A stretch of DNA of 38,791 nucleotides from Polyangia bacterium. Its GTDB lineage: Bacteria; Myxococcota_A; Polyangia; Polyangiales; JAUICN01. Shown piece after piece: positions 16,314-25,207 of the stretch. Position 1 is the stretch's first letter, and the number at the start of each line of letters is the position of its first letter. Position numbers and translations under genes: made by a program. The notes under the pieces are model-generated. The model worked only from the letters and a program-made list of their open reading frames with translations. It searched no databases and had not been told where the DNA came from. The stretch spans positions 1 through 38,791 of the forward strand of contig JAUICN010000018.1 in assembly GCA_030427835.1 (NCBI GenBank), given 5' to 3'.

Positions 16314-18649
16314 CGGCGGCAACTTCAGGGAATGGATCTGCGGGTGAGACGAACTTTGCCGGGGACCGTCAGGTGAACGAGGCCCTGGCCCGGGAGATGG
16401 GCTTGAGCGCGGAGGAATGGGCGCGAACGCTCGAAACCCTCGGGCGCCTGCCGACCTACACCGAGCTTGGCGTGGTGAGCGTCATGTGGTCGGAGCACTG
16501 TTCCTACAAATCCTCACGCAAGCACCTGGCGCGGTTGCCCACCGAGGGCCCCCAGGTGGTGCAGGGCCCAGGAGAAAACGCGGGCGCCGTGGACCTGGGT
16601 GACGGTTGGTGTGCGGTGTTCAAGATGGAATCCCACAACCACCCCTCCTACATTGAACCGTTCCAGGGTGCGGCCACGGGCGTGGGCGGGATCCTGCGCG
16701 ACGTGTTCACCATGGGCGCACGCCCGGTGGCGTCCCTGAACTCCCTGCGGTTTGGGCGGCCGGACCATCCGAAAACCCCAGAGCTACTGCGGGGTGTGGT
16801 GGCGGGCATTGCCCACTACGGCAACTGCATCGGTGTCCCCATGGTGGGGGGTGAGCTGCAGTTTGATCCGAGCTACGACGGCAACATTTTGGTCAACGCG
16901 TTTACGGTGGGGCTTTCCCGCCAGGACGGCCTGTTCTTTGGCAAGGCCACGGGCGTGGGTAACTCGGTGTTGTACGTGGGTGCACGCACGGGTCGTGACG
17001 GCATCCATGGCGCCACCATGGCCTCAGCAGAATTCTCGGACGATGTGGAACAACAGTTGCCGACCGTGCAGGTGGGGGACCCCTTTATGGAGAAGCTTCT
17101 GCTCGAGGGTTGCCTGGAGATTTTTGCTTCTGACTGCCTGGAAGGCGTGCAGGACATGGGCGCCGCGGGGCTCACGTCCTCGTCGGTGGAAATGGCGGAC
17201 CGGGGTGGCACGGGGATCCGCCTGAACATGGATGCCATTCCCCGGCGGACCCGCGCGCTCACGCCCTACGAAATGCTGCTTTCCGAATCCCAGGAGCGCA
17301 TGCTCATGGTGGCCAAACCCGGCCGGGAGCAGGAAGTGCTCGACATCTGTGAGAAATGGCAGCTGGATGCCTGCGTCATCGGCGAAGTGACCGACACGGG
17401 CAGGTTTGAGTGTGTGGCCACACCCGGCTTGGATCCCTTTTCAGGATCTGAAACAAACCACAAGGCGACCCAGCAAACGGTGGTGGACCTTCCCATTGCG
17501 TTGTTGACCTCTGCCGCACCCAAGTACGACCGCCCGCACACCCTCGCGAGCACCACCCGTGCACCGCGGCCCGCGCCGGCCGATGCGGCTGCCCCTGAAA
17601 GCTACCTTCTGGATTTGTTGGCCAGCCCCAATGTGGGTAGCCGGGCCTGGGTGTGGCACCAGTACGATCACATCGTGCGGGACGGCACCGTGCTGGGCCC
17701 GGAGCAATCGGATGCGGCCGTGATTCGCCTGTTTTGTGGTGAGGGGCCGGACGCGCCGCGGAAGTACATTGCGATTTCCGCGGACTGCGATGGCCGAAAG
17801 GTGGCCCTGCACCCCAGGCAGGGGGCCGCCATGGCCGTGGCCGAATGCACGCGCAACGTGGTATGCTCGGGAGCCAAGCCCCTTGGCCTCACGGATTGCC
17901 TGAACTTTGGCAACCCCGAAAACCCATGGGTCATGGGCCAGTTCAAGGAGGCCATTGAGGGTCTGGCCGAGGCCTGTCTTGCCCTGGATGCCCCCGTGGT
18001 CTCCGGCAACGTGTCGCTCTACAACGACACCAACGGCGCACCCATCCTCCCCACACCCACAGTGGCCGTGGTGGGCCAACTGGAAGATGTGTCCCATCGC
18101 CTCACCCTAGGCTTTCAGTCCACGGGCGATTCCATCGCTCTTTTGGGCGGAGGCGCGCGCACCCTGGAGGGATCCGAATGGTGGGCCCAACATGGGGATG
18201 CCGAAAAGAACGCCGATGCCCACAAGGAGAATGGCACCTGGGTGGACCTGGGGTTCGACCTGGAGCTGGAAACACGACTGCAGAACCTGGTGCTTCAGGC
18301 CGCACGCACGCAGCTTCTACGGAGCGCACACGATGTGAGCACAGGTGGCATGGCCGTGTGCCTAGCGGAATGTTGTGAGGCCGGTGGGCTGGGCGCAGAA
18401 GTGACCCTCCCTGGTCAGAGTGACGCCCTGACCCGATGGTACGGAGAGGACCCTTCCCGCGTTGTGGTTTCCACGGACGCCACCAAGCGCGCGGCCCTGG
18501 AGAGCCTGGCAAAGGAACACAACGTGCCCCTCACCTGGATCGGAACCGTGGGTGGCGACGCCCTTTCCCTGGATGGAACCGCCGCGGTTTCCCTAGGGGA
18601 TATTGCGCGGGCCCGCGCCAGCGCGTTGACCTCCATCGTGGGCGTGTAG
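16310..18649 (+). CDS. purL: Phosphoribosylformylglycinamidine synthase, synthetase subunit (small type)
   Basis: PurL uses ATP and ammonia delivered by PurQ to convert FGAR to FGAM. At 779 residues it is the small Bacillus-type PurL, without a fused glutaminase, a form that works as a PurL-PurS-PurQ complex. Hallmarks are [13 protein letters not shown] with the catalytic His (about residues 59-71), MESHNHPS, the first ATP-binding half up to about 400, and the second half with [12 protein letters not shown] (about 565-576). The start overlaps the purQ stop. The last codons and the stop lie in the first unit of a four-copy 17-bp repeat that runs on to the convergent globin stop. A purS gene must be sought elsewhere in the genome. 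Confidence 0.96.
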   Translation: MTAATSGNGSAGETNFAGDRQVNEALAREMGLSAEEWARTLETLGRLPTYTELGVVSVMWSEHCSYKSSRKHLARLPTEGPQVVQGPGENAGAVDLGDGWCAVFKMESHNHPSYIEPFQGAATGVGGILRDVFTMGARPVASLNSLRFGRPDHPKTPELLRGVVAGIAHYGNCIGVPMVGGELQFDPSYDGNILVNAFTVGLSRQDGLFFGKATGVGNSVLYVGARTGRDGIHGATMASAEFSDDVEQQLPTVQVGDPFMEKLLLEGCLEIFASDCLEGVQDMGAAGLTSSSVEMADRGGTGIRLNMDAIPRRTRALTPYEMLLSESQERMLMVAKPGREQEVLDICEKWQLDACVIGEVTDTGRFECVATPGLDPFSGSETNHKATQQTVVDLPIALLTSAAPKYDRPHTLASTTRAPRPAPADAAAPESYLLDLLASPNVGSRAWVWHQYDHIVRDGTVLGPEQSDAAVIRLFCGEGPDAPRKYIAISADCDGRKVALHPRQGAAMAVAECTRNVVCSGAKPLGLTDCLNFGNPENPWVMGQFKEAIEGLAEACLALDAPVVSGNVSLYNDTNGAPILPTPTVAVVGQLEDVSHRLTLGFQSTGDSIALLGGGARTLEGSEWWAQHGDAEKNADAHKENGTWVDLGFDLELETRLQNLVLQAARTQLLRSAHDVSTGGMAVCLAECCEAGGLGAEVTLPGQSDALTRWYGEDPSRVVVSTDATKRAALESLAKEHNVPLTWIGTVGGDALSLDGTAAVSLGDIARARASALTSIVGV

Positions 18650-18701
18650 ACATCGTACGCGTGTAGACATCGTGGGCGTGTAGGCATCGTACGCTTTTAG
18701 C
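18634..18701. repeat. Four tandem 17-bp units spanning the purL and globin stop codons
   Basis: Units at 18634, 18651, 18668 and 18685 read CATCGT(GG/AC)GCGTGTAG(A/G), the last ending CTTTTAGC. Units 1 and 3 carry GG, units 2 and 4 carry AC, hinting at duplication of a two-unit block. The purL TAG is in unit 1 and the globin stop in unit 4. The period is not a multiple of three, so the extra units are outside the purL frame. No hairpin or T-run typical of a terminator is evident. Confidence 0.9.
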
Positions 18702-19050
18702 GCCCAAGAATTTGGGGCCGCAGGGATTCGATGTGCGCGCGCCAGGCGTCCTGGATGTGCTCGGGCACCCCGTGGGCGTGCCACAGGTCTGAAAGGATCT
18801 TGGTGCGGCGGTTGAACTGCCCGGTGTTGATCCGGTGCACGCGGTGGGCCTGGCCCAGGGGGCGGCCGGTGTATTCGACGTTGGCCCCGAGCAACCGTGC
18901 CGCGTGTTCGAACTCTTTCTCCCTGAGGTGCTCGAGATCCGTGTTGCGAAACATGAAACCGATCATGGGATCCCGCGCCACACGATCCACGAAACTGCGA
19001 ACGATGGATTCCAGGACTTCACGTCCACCAAGCTCGTCGAAGAGGGTCAC
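18697..19050 (-). CDS. Truncated haemoglobin (group 1-like)
   Basis: This 117-residue 2/2-fold globin matches truncated haemoglobins: LFDELGGREVLESIVRSF at the N-terminus and a heme-binding region ending RINTGQFNRR. Lining up by hand with Mycobacterium TrHbN, the proximal F8 His is His69 (in GQAHRVH), B10 is Val21 instead of the usual Tyr, and E7 is His41. Such proteins bind O2, NO or other ligands and often take part in NO detoxification or redox sensing. The Val at B10 would remove the Tyr hydrogen bond that stabilises bound O2, so ligand chemistry may differ; this is inference. It follows smc by 20 bp on the same strand and is probably co-transcribed. Confidence 0.88.
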   Translation of the reverse strand: MTLFDELGGREVLESIVRSFVDRVARDPMIGFMFRNTDLEHLREKEFEHAARLLGANVEYTGRPLGQAHRVHRINTGQFNRRTKILSDLWHAHGVPEHIQDAWRAHIESLRPQILGR

Positions 19051-19070
19051 GGGATCATCCTATGTAAACG

Positions 19071-22000
19071 CTACGCTACGGCGGCGGCGAAGTCGTCCTG
19101 CTCGTCCAGGGGCATGGGAGGCGGCTCGATGGTTTCCTTCGGGGCCCGACGATCGCCCGTGGAGGACTGCCTGGGGCTTTCCCTGGGCTCCCCATCACGT
19201 TGCTCCTTGTCCTTCCCCTGCAGCTCCACGGAGACCAGCTTGGAGATTCCAGGGGTGTCCATGGTGACGCCGTACAGCACGTCGGCGGCTTCCATGGTGC
19301 GCTTGGAATGGGTGATGAGAATGAACTGGGACCGTTCGGTCATCTGCTGCACCGCATCGGCAAAGCGGCCCACGTTGGCCTCATCCAAGGGAGCGTCCAC
19401 CTCATCCAGCAAGCAGAAGGGGCTGGGCTTGTACTGGAAAATCGCAAAGACCAGGGAGACCGCGGTGAGCGCTTTTTCTCCGCCGCTCATGAGCTCCAGG
19501 GACCCTAGCCTCTTGCCAGGCGGCTGGGCCACAATCTCGATTCCGGATTCGAGTAGATCGTTTGGGTCGGTGAGCTTGAGCTCCGCCTTTCCGCCACCAA
19601 ACATGGCCGGGAAGGTTTTCTTGAACCGTTCATTGACCGCCTCAAAGGCCTCCTTGAAGAGCCTGCGACTTTCCCTGTTCATCTTGCGAATGGCGCTCTC
19701 CAGTTGGGACAGGGCCTCTTCCAGATCCGTCTCCTGACTCTTGAGGTAGTCGTAGCGGCCCTTCTTCTCTTCGTATTCCTGGACGGCCGTTAGGTTAATC
19801 TCCCCCATGCGTTCAATGAGGCGGTTGAGTTCCTTGACCCGGCTCTGGATTTCGCCGTCCGGCGAGGGACGGTTGTGATGATCGATGAGCTCGTGGCGCA
19901 GGTCGGTGCGGTAACGCTCCTCCACGTGCTCGAGCAAATGGTTGAGCTCCAGGTTGAGCTCACGCTCCTGGAGTGTGAGGGTTTGCTCGTCCTTCTGGGT
20001 TTGCTCTAGCTCCTGGCGTTGCTGCTTGAGCCCGGCTTCCTTTTCCGTGAGCGCCACACGCAGGGCATCGTACTCGGCGCGGAGGGCCTCCAGAACGTCC
20101 TTGGCCTGAACTGCAGCGCTTACCGCGGTCTGCTGTTGCTCCTGCAGGGCGTCCCGTCGCTCCGTGTGTTGCCCAAAGGCCTGTTTGCCTTCCGCGATGG
20201 CCTGTTCGTTGCGCTCGTGACGGTGGGTGAGTTCTTGGATGGAGGCGCTGAGGCGACTGTGGGTGCCCTGTTCGGCCTGGAGTCGTTCGCTCACCTTGGC
20301 GGAACGGACACGGAGGTCGGACACTTCCTTGGCCTGGGTTTCCGCGGCGGCCGTTCGCTCCGCAAGCACCGCCTGCAGCTCCCCAAGCTTGACGGTGGAT
20401 TCTTCCAACTCGGCCGTGAGCCGTTGCAGGGTTCCCTGGGCAGACTCGTGTTCCTGATCCTCGGTGCGCATGCGTGCGCGTACCTGTTCCACCTGTTCCG
20501 CTGCGCGGGCGATTTGCTGTTCGGTGGAGTGAATTTCCTGCTCGAACTTGCGCATCTCCCCCTCGGTTTTCACCACGGAGAGTTCGTTCTGATGGGCCTC
20601 GCCCCGGGCGGATTCCAGGGTGGCCTGCAGTTCTGCGGTGCGGGTCTTGATGGCGTTGAGGTGTTCCACCGCAGTGGTGAGTTCACCGTCCAACTGGGCC
20701 ACCTGGGTGTGCAGCTCCCGGATCTCGTGTTTGATTTGCAGATGATGGGAACCCCCATCGGTGGCCTGGCCCACGGTGACGATGCCACGGGTGTCCACGG
20801 ATTCTCCCGCAGGGGTCACAAAGTTGGCAGCCAGGGCATGGGAGCCACGTTCCCCCGCGAGACGACGGGCGGTTTCCAGGTCGTCCACAAGCCAGGTGTG
20901 TTGCAATAGCGCGTGCACCCAGGGACGGTCCTGCTCGGAACACCGGACCTTGTCCACCAGGGGGCCCAGTACGCCCGATTCCTGGTTCAGGTCGCCATCG
21001 TGGGAAGCGTGGCCTGTGGAACGCTGGATTAGGGAAGCACGCCCCCATCCGTTTTCCCGCAGGGCTTGCACGGCATGGGCCATGCCCTGATCGTTGACGG
21101 CCACCACGCATTCCAGGGCGGGGCCCAGGGCCGCGGCCAGGGCGGAGGTCCATTCCGGGTCGCAATCCACCAAATCGGATACCGTCCCCTGGAGCTGGGA
21201 AGCACCATCCCCTGGAGCTCCATCTGTTGGAGAATCTCCTCCGGGGGCAGCCCCCTCGGATCCTTGCGCCAACAGGTGACGTACTCCCTCACCGCTGCCC
21301 TCACGGCGTTCGGCCACCTCTTCCAGGGAGCGCAGGCGGGATCGGGCCGTGGCCACCTGTTCACGGAGGCGCTCCACCTCGGCCTCCGCGGCGGGAACTT
21401 GCCCCCGGGTTTCCCGGAGTTGGATGTCCATTTCCTCCACCTGCTCGGCGGAGGTGACCTTGCCCTCGGTCAGGGCATGTAGGCGAACCTCTGCGGCGGA
21501 TTGCTTGCCTTGCAGTTCCTGCACCTGGGCACGGGCCTGCTCCTGCTGGCGTTCCAGTTGCTCAATCTGGGCACTCTGGTCCCGGCGCTTTTCGGCAAAG
21601 CCCTCCACAAGGGCTTCGGTGCGTGCCCGTTGGGATTGCCCTTCCGACACCTGCCGCTGCCAACCGGAAACCTCCTGGGAGCATTGGTCCGCGGCGGTTC
21701 GCCGCTCGCCGTGGCGGGACTGGGCCTGCTCAAGCTGGGCGATGAGATCGGTGGACTCCCCTTCGCTGGCGGCCACAAGACGGGAGAGTTGGTCGCGCTC
21801 GACGGTGAGCTGTTCCTTCTGGCGCGCCAGGTCCGCTTTTTCCTGTTCGAGGCGCGCTTCGTTGCGTTCGATTTGGGAGAGCTGTTCGCTCAACAGGGTC
21901 ACTTCGTTTTCAAGGCGTGTGACTTCTGCGTCCAACTCAAAGGCTTGCTGCTGGGCCGTCTCGACCCCGGTCTCCTTGGTGCGCGTGGCGGCCCGGTCGT

Positions 22001-22820
22001 GTTCCAGGTGCGCTTCGGCGGTCTGCAGGCCGTGGCGTTGGTCCGTGAGCGCCTGGGCCACCTCGGTCAGGGCCTGGGTGCAACGGTTGTGTTGGGTGGT
22101 GAGATCCAACCAGCGATGGGAGGCGATGTGCAGCTCGTGGTCCCGGAGTTCACCCCGGTAGCGCTTGTACCGCTCGGCCTTCTGGGACTGGCGCTGAAGG
22201 GAGGCCAGGGACTTCTCGATCTCGCCGATGATGTCGCTCACCCGCAGAAGATTCTGCCGGGTTTGATCCATCTTTCGTTCCGCGGCCTTCTTACGGGACT
22301 TGAACTTCGTGACCCCGGCAGCTTCCTCGATGAGATGGCGGCGATCCTGGGGCTTAGAGGAAACGATGTAGCCGATGCGGCCCTGCTCGATGATGGAGTA
22401 GGCACGCTTGCCCACACCCGTGCCAAGGAAGAGGTTGGTCACGTCCATGAGGCGAACGGGCGTGTGGTTGATTTGGTATTCGCTGCCGCCGGACCGATCC
22501 ACTTTTCGGGTGACCGTGATTTCGGCGTAGTCGCGGTACTCTGGGGGGGTAAGGCCGTCTTCGTTGTCAAAGGTGATGGAGACCTCGGCAAAATCCATGG
22601 GCCCGCGGGCCTCGGAGCCGTTGAAGATCACGTCGTCCATGGACTTGCCGCGGAGGTTCTTGGCGGACTGCTCACCCATGACCCAACGGATGGCGTCCAC
22701 GATGTTGGATTTTCCGCAACCGTTGGGGCCCACCACCCCAGTCACCTGATGGTCAAACATCATGACCGATCGATCCACGAAGGACTTGAACCCACACACC
22801 TCAAGTTTCTTCAGTCTCAT
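19071..22820 (-). CDS. smc: Chromosome segregation SMC protein
   Basis: This 1249-residue SMC ATPase would act with ScpA/ScpB in chromosome compaction and segregation. Walker A GPNGCGKSN lies at about 32-40. Two long coiled coils flank the hinge (about 540-690), and the head C-half carries the signature MSGGEKALTAVSLVFA (about 1110) and Walker B FCLLDEVDAPLDE (about 1135). I chose ATG 22820 (MRLKKLEVCGFKSF) because it has AGGGAG just upstream; the frame runs open to 22877 through a repeat-derived Gly-rich stretch that is not part of the family. An insertion rich in Gly/Ala/Pro/Asp precedes the hinge, near residues 520-545. scpA and scpB are not here. The globin gene follows directly. Confidence 0.97.
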   Translation of the reverse strand: MRLKKLEVCGFKSFVDRSVMMFDHQVTGVVGPNGCGKSNIVDAIRWVMGEQSAKNLRGKSMDDVIFNGSEARGPMDFAEVSITFDNEDGLTPPEYRDYAEITVTRKVDRSGGSEYQINHTPVRLMDVTNLFLGTGVGKRAYSIIEQGRIGYIVSSKPQDRRHLIEEAAGVTKFKSRKKAAERKMDQTRQNLLRVSDIIGEIEKSLASLQRQSQKAERYKRYRGELRDHELHIASHRWLDLTTQHNRCTQALTEVAQALTDQRHGLQTAEAHLEHDRAATRTKETGVETAQQQAFELDAEVTRLENEVTLLSEQLSQIERNEARLEQEKADLARQKEQLTVERDQLSRLVAASEGESTDLIAQLEQAQSRHGERRTAADQCSQEVSGWQRQVSEGQSQRARTEALVEGFAEKRRDQSAQIEQLERQQEQARAQVQELQGKQSAAEVRLHALTEGKVTSAEQVEEMDIQLRETRGQVPAAEAEVERLREQVATARSRLRSLEEVAERREGSGEGVRHLLAQGSEGAAPGGDSPTDGAPGDGASQLQGTVSDLVDCDPEWTSALAAALGPALECVVAVNDQGMAHAVQALRENGWGRASLIQRSTGHASHDGDLNQESGVLGPLVDKVRCSEQDRPWVHALLQHTWLVDDLETARRLAGERGSHALAANFVTPAGESVDTRGIVTVGQATDGGSHHLQIKHEIRELHTQVAQLDGELTTAVEHLNAIKTRTAELQATLESARGEAHQNELSVVKTEGEMRKFEQEIHSTEQQIARAAEQVEQVRARMRTEDQEHESAQGTLQRLTAELEESTVKLGELQAVLAERTAAAETQAKEVSDLRVRSAKVSERLQAEQGTHSRLSASIQELTHRHERNEQAIAEGKQAFGQHTERRDALQEQQQTAVSAAVQAKDVLEALRAEYDALRVALTEKEAGLKQQRQELEQTQKDEQTLTLQERELNLELNHLLEHVEERYRTDLRHELIDHHNRPSPDGEIQSRVKELNRLIERMGEINLTAVQEYEEKKGRYDYLKSQETDLEEALSQLESAIRKMNRESRRLFKEAFEAVNERFKKTFPAMFGGGKAELKLTDPNDLLESGIEIVAQPPGKRLGSLELMSGGEKALTAVSLVFAIFQYKPSPFCLLDEVDAPLDEANVGRFADAVQQMTERSQFILITHSKRTMEAADVLYGVTMDTPGISKLVSVELQGKDKEQRDGEPRESPRQSSTGDRRAPKETIEPPPMPLDEQDDFAAAVA

Positions 22821-23026
22821 GTGAACTCCCTCTCGTGCCCCTTCGGCCCCACCATTGTCCGCTCCACCAGTGTCCACTCCAGAACCATCGACACTGCCGT
22901 CCGCCTAAATCTGCTGCTCCATCGGGCCCTAGAACCGGCCCCACAGCGCCCACTGGCCTATCACTGGCCCACCGGGATTGCAATGGGACACGTCCAGGGA
23001 TGGGGCTTTCACCCGAATGACCACCA
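22821..23026. other. Gap upstream of smc
   Basis: These 206 bp between the small lipoprotein gene and smc hold the smc ribosome site and two tandem 15-bp units. The gap breaks the otherwise overlapping gene run, so smc may have its own promoter here. I see no clear promoter boxes or terminator. Confidence 0.35.
22851..22880. repeat. Two tandem 15-bp units upstream of smc
   Basis: ACCATTGTCCGCTCC (22851-22865) and ACCAGTGTCCACTCC (22866-22880) differ at two positions. They lie about 30-60 bp before the smc ATG and would encode GGAD-type residues only if smc started at 22877, which I think unlikely. Confidence 0.75.
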
Positions 23027-23674
23027 CTACATATTGTGGTTATTCACCTCTAGGGACATGTCGCAGCGGGCCAGCTCCAGATCGGCATGGCGAAAACGGG
23101 GGGTTTGTACACTGAGTACGGAGACCGCACGCAGCTGACCCTGGGATTCCAAAAACCAGCCCTCCACCCAGCCCCCGGCCGGTTGCTGGCCCGATAGGCT
23201 TCCCACCAGGAGGATTCGGTCCAGGACCCAGGTGTTTTCACGGAGCCCCCGGTGGGTGCCCGCGGGCTCCCGGTGGTAGCCCTGCAGGCACAGGCGTTGC
23301 AGCTCAAAGCGGGACCAGGCCAGGCGCGTGGTTTCGTTCCAGGGAATGCGGGCAGGATCCCTACGGGCGGACAATTGGGTGGCCATTTCGTCGGTGAGGG
23401 ACCGGCGGAGATCCCCGTCCGGGATCCAAAGATCTTCCATGTTGTTGTGTTGCAGGGAGCTCAAAAGGCCATGCCCAAGGGCAACGGCCATGGCGCGGGG
23501 ATCCGACTCCTGCACCCTTGAGGCCGGTGTTTTGGGGCGGGGCTCGGTGGATCCGCAGCCCTGGACCAGAGCGATCAGCGCCACGATCGTTGGGGCCCAC
23601 GGCCACAGGAAACCCCTTGATAGACCACCGGCAAAAGAACCCATGCCCGGACTGTGACACGGGGCGGTGTTCAT
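23027..23674 (-). CDS. Small putative lipoprotein of unknown function
   Basis: This 215-residue protein has a lipoprotein-type N-terminus: a hydrophobic stretch WPWAPTIVALIALVQGC ending in the lipobox VQGC (Cys near residue 40 from ATG 23674, near 30 from ATG 23644). The mature part has no domain that I recognise. It contains QRLCLQGYHREPAG and WVEGWFLESQGQLRAV, the latter like a small beta-rich module. ATG 23674 overlaps the stop of the SurA-like gene as ATGA, which argues for coupling; ATG 23644 gives a more standard signal length. Being co-transcribed with a SurA-N-like exported protein, it may help outer-membrane assembly or anchoring. That is inference. Confidence 0.65.
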   Translation of the reverse strand: MNTAPCHSPGMGSFAGGLSRGFLWPWAPTIVALIALVQGCGSTEPRPKTPASRVQESDPRAMAVALGHGLLSSLQHNNMEDLWIPDGDLRRSLTDEMATQLSARRDPARIPWNETTRLAWSRFELQRLCLQGYHREPAGTHRGLRENTWVLDRILLVGSLSGQQPAGGWVEGWFLESQGQLRAVSVLSVQTPRFRHADLELARCDMSLEVNNHNM

Positions 23675-24450
23675 TCCCAGACCCTGTCGGGGGCGACCCA
23701 GATTCGCGCCCGGGAACGCAATACCTCAAACCAACGGCGTACCACGGAGGTGCGCATGTCCTGGCGGAGCCAACGCTCGAAGTCGGGCCGTACCTGCTCG
23801 AGCGTCTGACCCACGAAGGGGTGCTCGCCCCGATCGAAGGCCCGGTCCACCTCCGCTCGACTCAGGGAGGTGCTCCCCTCTAGATTGGATTCAAGAAAGG
23901 CCTCCACCCGGGCGGCGTGGAGCCACAGACGCTCCAGCTCCCCCGGCGTGACCCCCAGACGTTGCACCATGACTTGCACTGCCTCGGGGCCCCCGGCCCG
24001 TTGCTCGAGCCGACGCTTCTGGGCCTGTTTCTGGCGTTCGGTGGGTTCGGGGGCACGGGTGCGCCGTGCCTCCAGGTCGATCAGAGCCTCCCCCACCATC
24101 TGGGTCAGCATGGCCTTCTTTGTGAGTCGGGAAGGACGGGCACTGGAACCAGTACCGGTACCGGTACCGGGGTGTTGCTGCCCGGATTCCATGTGCACCC
24201 GAAGCTCCACGTCTGAGATCAGAATCACGTATTCCTGGGTGTCGCTTTGGTTCAGGGCCACCCGGGCGGCGATTCCGTCCACGGAGGGCTCCGTGTTCCC
24301 GGGACTGGCTACCCTAGGGCTTTCCAAACCAGGTGTGACGGGCTGTGCGGCGGTGATCGTTGCAAACCAAAATACGCCCGTGACCATCCACAACCGATGG
24401 AACGGAATGGGGCACGGGCACGCCCGCAAAGGGTGACGTAACCTACTCAC
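23671..24450 (-). CDS. Exported SurA N-terminal-domain-like protein without a PPIase domain
   Basis: The 259-residue protein has a signal-type N-terminus (basic SRLRHPLR, then hydrophobic WMVTGVFWFATITAAQ with likely cleavage after TAA or AQ). The mature part resembles the helical N-terminal chaperone domain of SurA: ISDVELRVHM, an MVGEALIDLEARR helix, LGVTPGELERLWLHAARVEAFL, and a late helix ending FEVLRSRARIWV. No parvulin PPIase domain follows. I chose GTG 24450, which overlaps the UPF0158 stop by 8 nt; ATG 24387 inside the signal is a weaker choice. A short GTGTGTG stretch arises from a CCGGTA hexamer repeat near 24150-24172. It is probably a periplasmic folding factor, inferred from fold similarity only. 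Confidence 0.65.
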   Translation of the reverse strand: MSRLRHPLRACPCPIPFHRLWMVTGVFWFATITAAQPVTPGLESPRVASPGNTEPSVDGIAARVALNQSDTQEYVILISDVELRVHMESGQQHPGTGTGTGSSARPSRLTKKAMLTQMVGEALIDLEARRTRAPEPTERQKQAQKRRLEQRAGGPEAVQVMVQRLGVTPGELERLWLHAARVEAFLESNLEGSTSLSRAEVDRAFDRGEHPFVGQTLEQVRPDFERWLRQDMRTSVVRRWFEVLRSRARIWVAPDRVWE

Positions 24451-25207
24451 CCTGCACGATGCGCTTTTGGTGGAGGGCTTCCACAAACACCGCAAGGCTT
24501 TCCAGGTCAGATCCCTCCAGGGAGGGCATGTGTTCGGCGATCTTCCCGCGCAGGTAGTCTTCTCGGCTCTGGGCCGGCGGTTCTTGTACGTGCCCCTTCG
24601 CGCGCACTTCATCCGCGGAGGGAACCGTCCATTCGGGGCGGTCGACGGCTTCGATGCCGTGGGCTTCCAACCAGGCGGCCATGCAGGCGCGCAAGCGCTC
24701 GGAGCGAAAGGTAAACCAGCGTTCCCTATCGAGGGGAAAGTTCATGAGGGCGTCCTTGAACCTGCGAAAGGCACCCTTGCCGTCAATGGCGCTGCCCAGG
24801 GCCCGGCGGAGATTGATCTCGTCCACGGAGGCGATGAACCGCTCCATCCAACGGTACTGTTCCCGTGAGGAGACCGGATCGATGCGCAGGTAGGTGGCAT
24901 CGGCCATCACTCGTGTGTGCATTTGCGGGTCTGCCACTCCGTCCACAATGCGAATCACTTCCCCCGTGTGGGTGTGCAGGTAGCTGTGGATCTCGTGGGC
25001 GTTGTTCTCAAAGGCGTCCTCCAGGGCCTCCCAGGACACGGGCACCTTTCGTGGGCCAAGGGCGGTGGACGGCGCTGGGGTGGACGACGCTGGGGTAGAC
25101 GACGCTGGCGCGGCGCCATCGGAGGGGGCAGCCACCGCCGGAGCGGTGCTCAGGGGTGCGGCACCGGTGGGCACAGAACGCAGGGGAGTATCTTTACGGT
25201 CGGTCAT
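24443..25207 (-). CDS. UPF0158 family protein
   Basis: This 254-residue protein has an N-terminal Ala/Pro/Ser/Thr-rich segment of about 55 residues followed by a UPF0158 domain (about 55-230). Recognisable pieces are [12 protein letters not shown], the HTGEVIRI strand, [19 protein letters not shown] and [15 protein letters not shown] with WFTFRSERL. The family has no established function. ATG 25207 overlaps the glpK stop as ATGA. The N-terminal low-complexity part contains [15 protein letters not shown], encoded by the 15-bp repeat. No signal peptide or membrane span is seen, so it should be cytoplasmic. The gene sits between glpK and the SurA-like gene in an overlapping chain. Confidence 0.82.
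   Translation of the reverse strand: MTDRKDTPLRSVPTGAAPLSTAPAVAAPSDGAAPASSTPASSTPAPSTALGPRKVPVSWEALEDAFENNAHEIHSYLHTHTGEVIRIVDGVADPQMHTRVMADATYLRIDPVSSREQYRWMERFIASVDEINLRRALGSAIDGKGAFRRFKDALMNFPLDRERWFTFRSERLRACMAAWLEAHGIEAVDRPEWTVPSADEVRAKGHVQEPPAQSREDYLRGKIAEHMPSLEGSDLESLAVFVEALHQKRIVQGE
25059..25118. repeat. About four 15-bp units in the UPF0158 gene N-terminal segment
   Basis: The best copies are GCTGGGGTGGACGAC (25074-25088) and GCTGGGGTAGACGAC (25089-25103), flanked by one weaker unit on each side. They encode ASSTP pentads on the minus strand. Confidence 0.85.

Noticed and set aside
22821-22877. N-terminal extension of SMC from an upstream start
   Set aside because: The extension consists of the 15-bp repeat and Gly-rich residues, while ATG 22820 has AGGGAG and starts exactly at the conserved SMC N-terminus.
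21501-23138. Long open frame on the plus strand antisense to smc
   Set aside because: It mirrors the smc codons, has no domain signature and is the expected by-product of GC-rich codon use; smc is unmistakable on the other strand.
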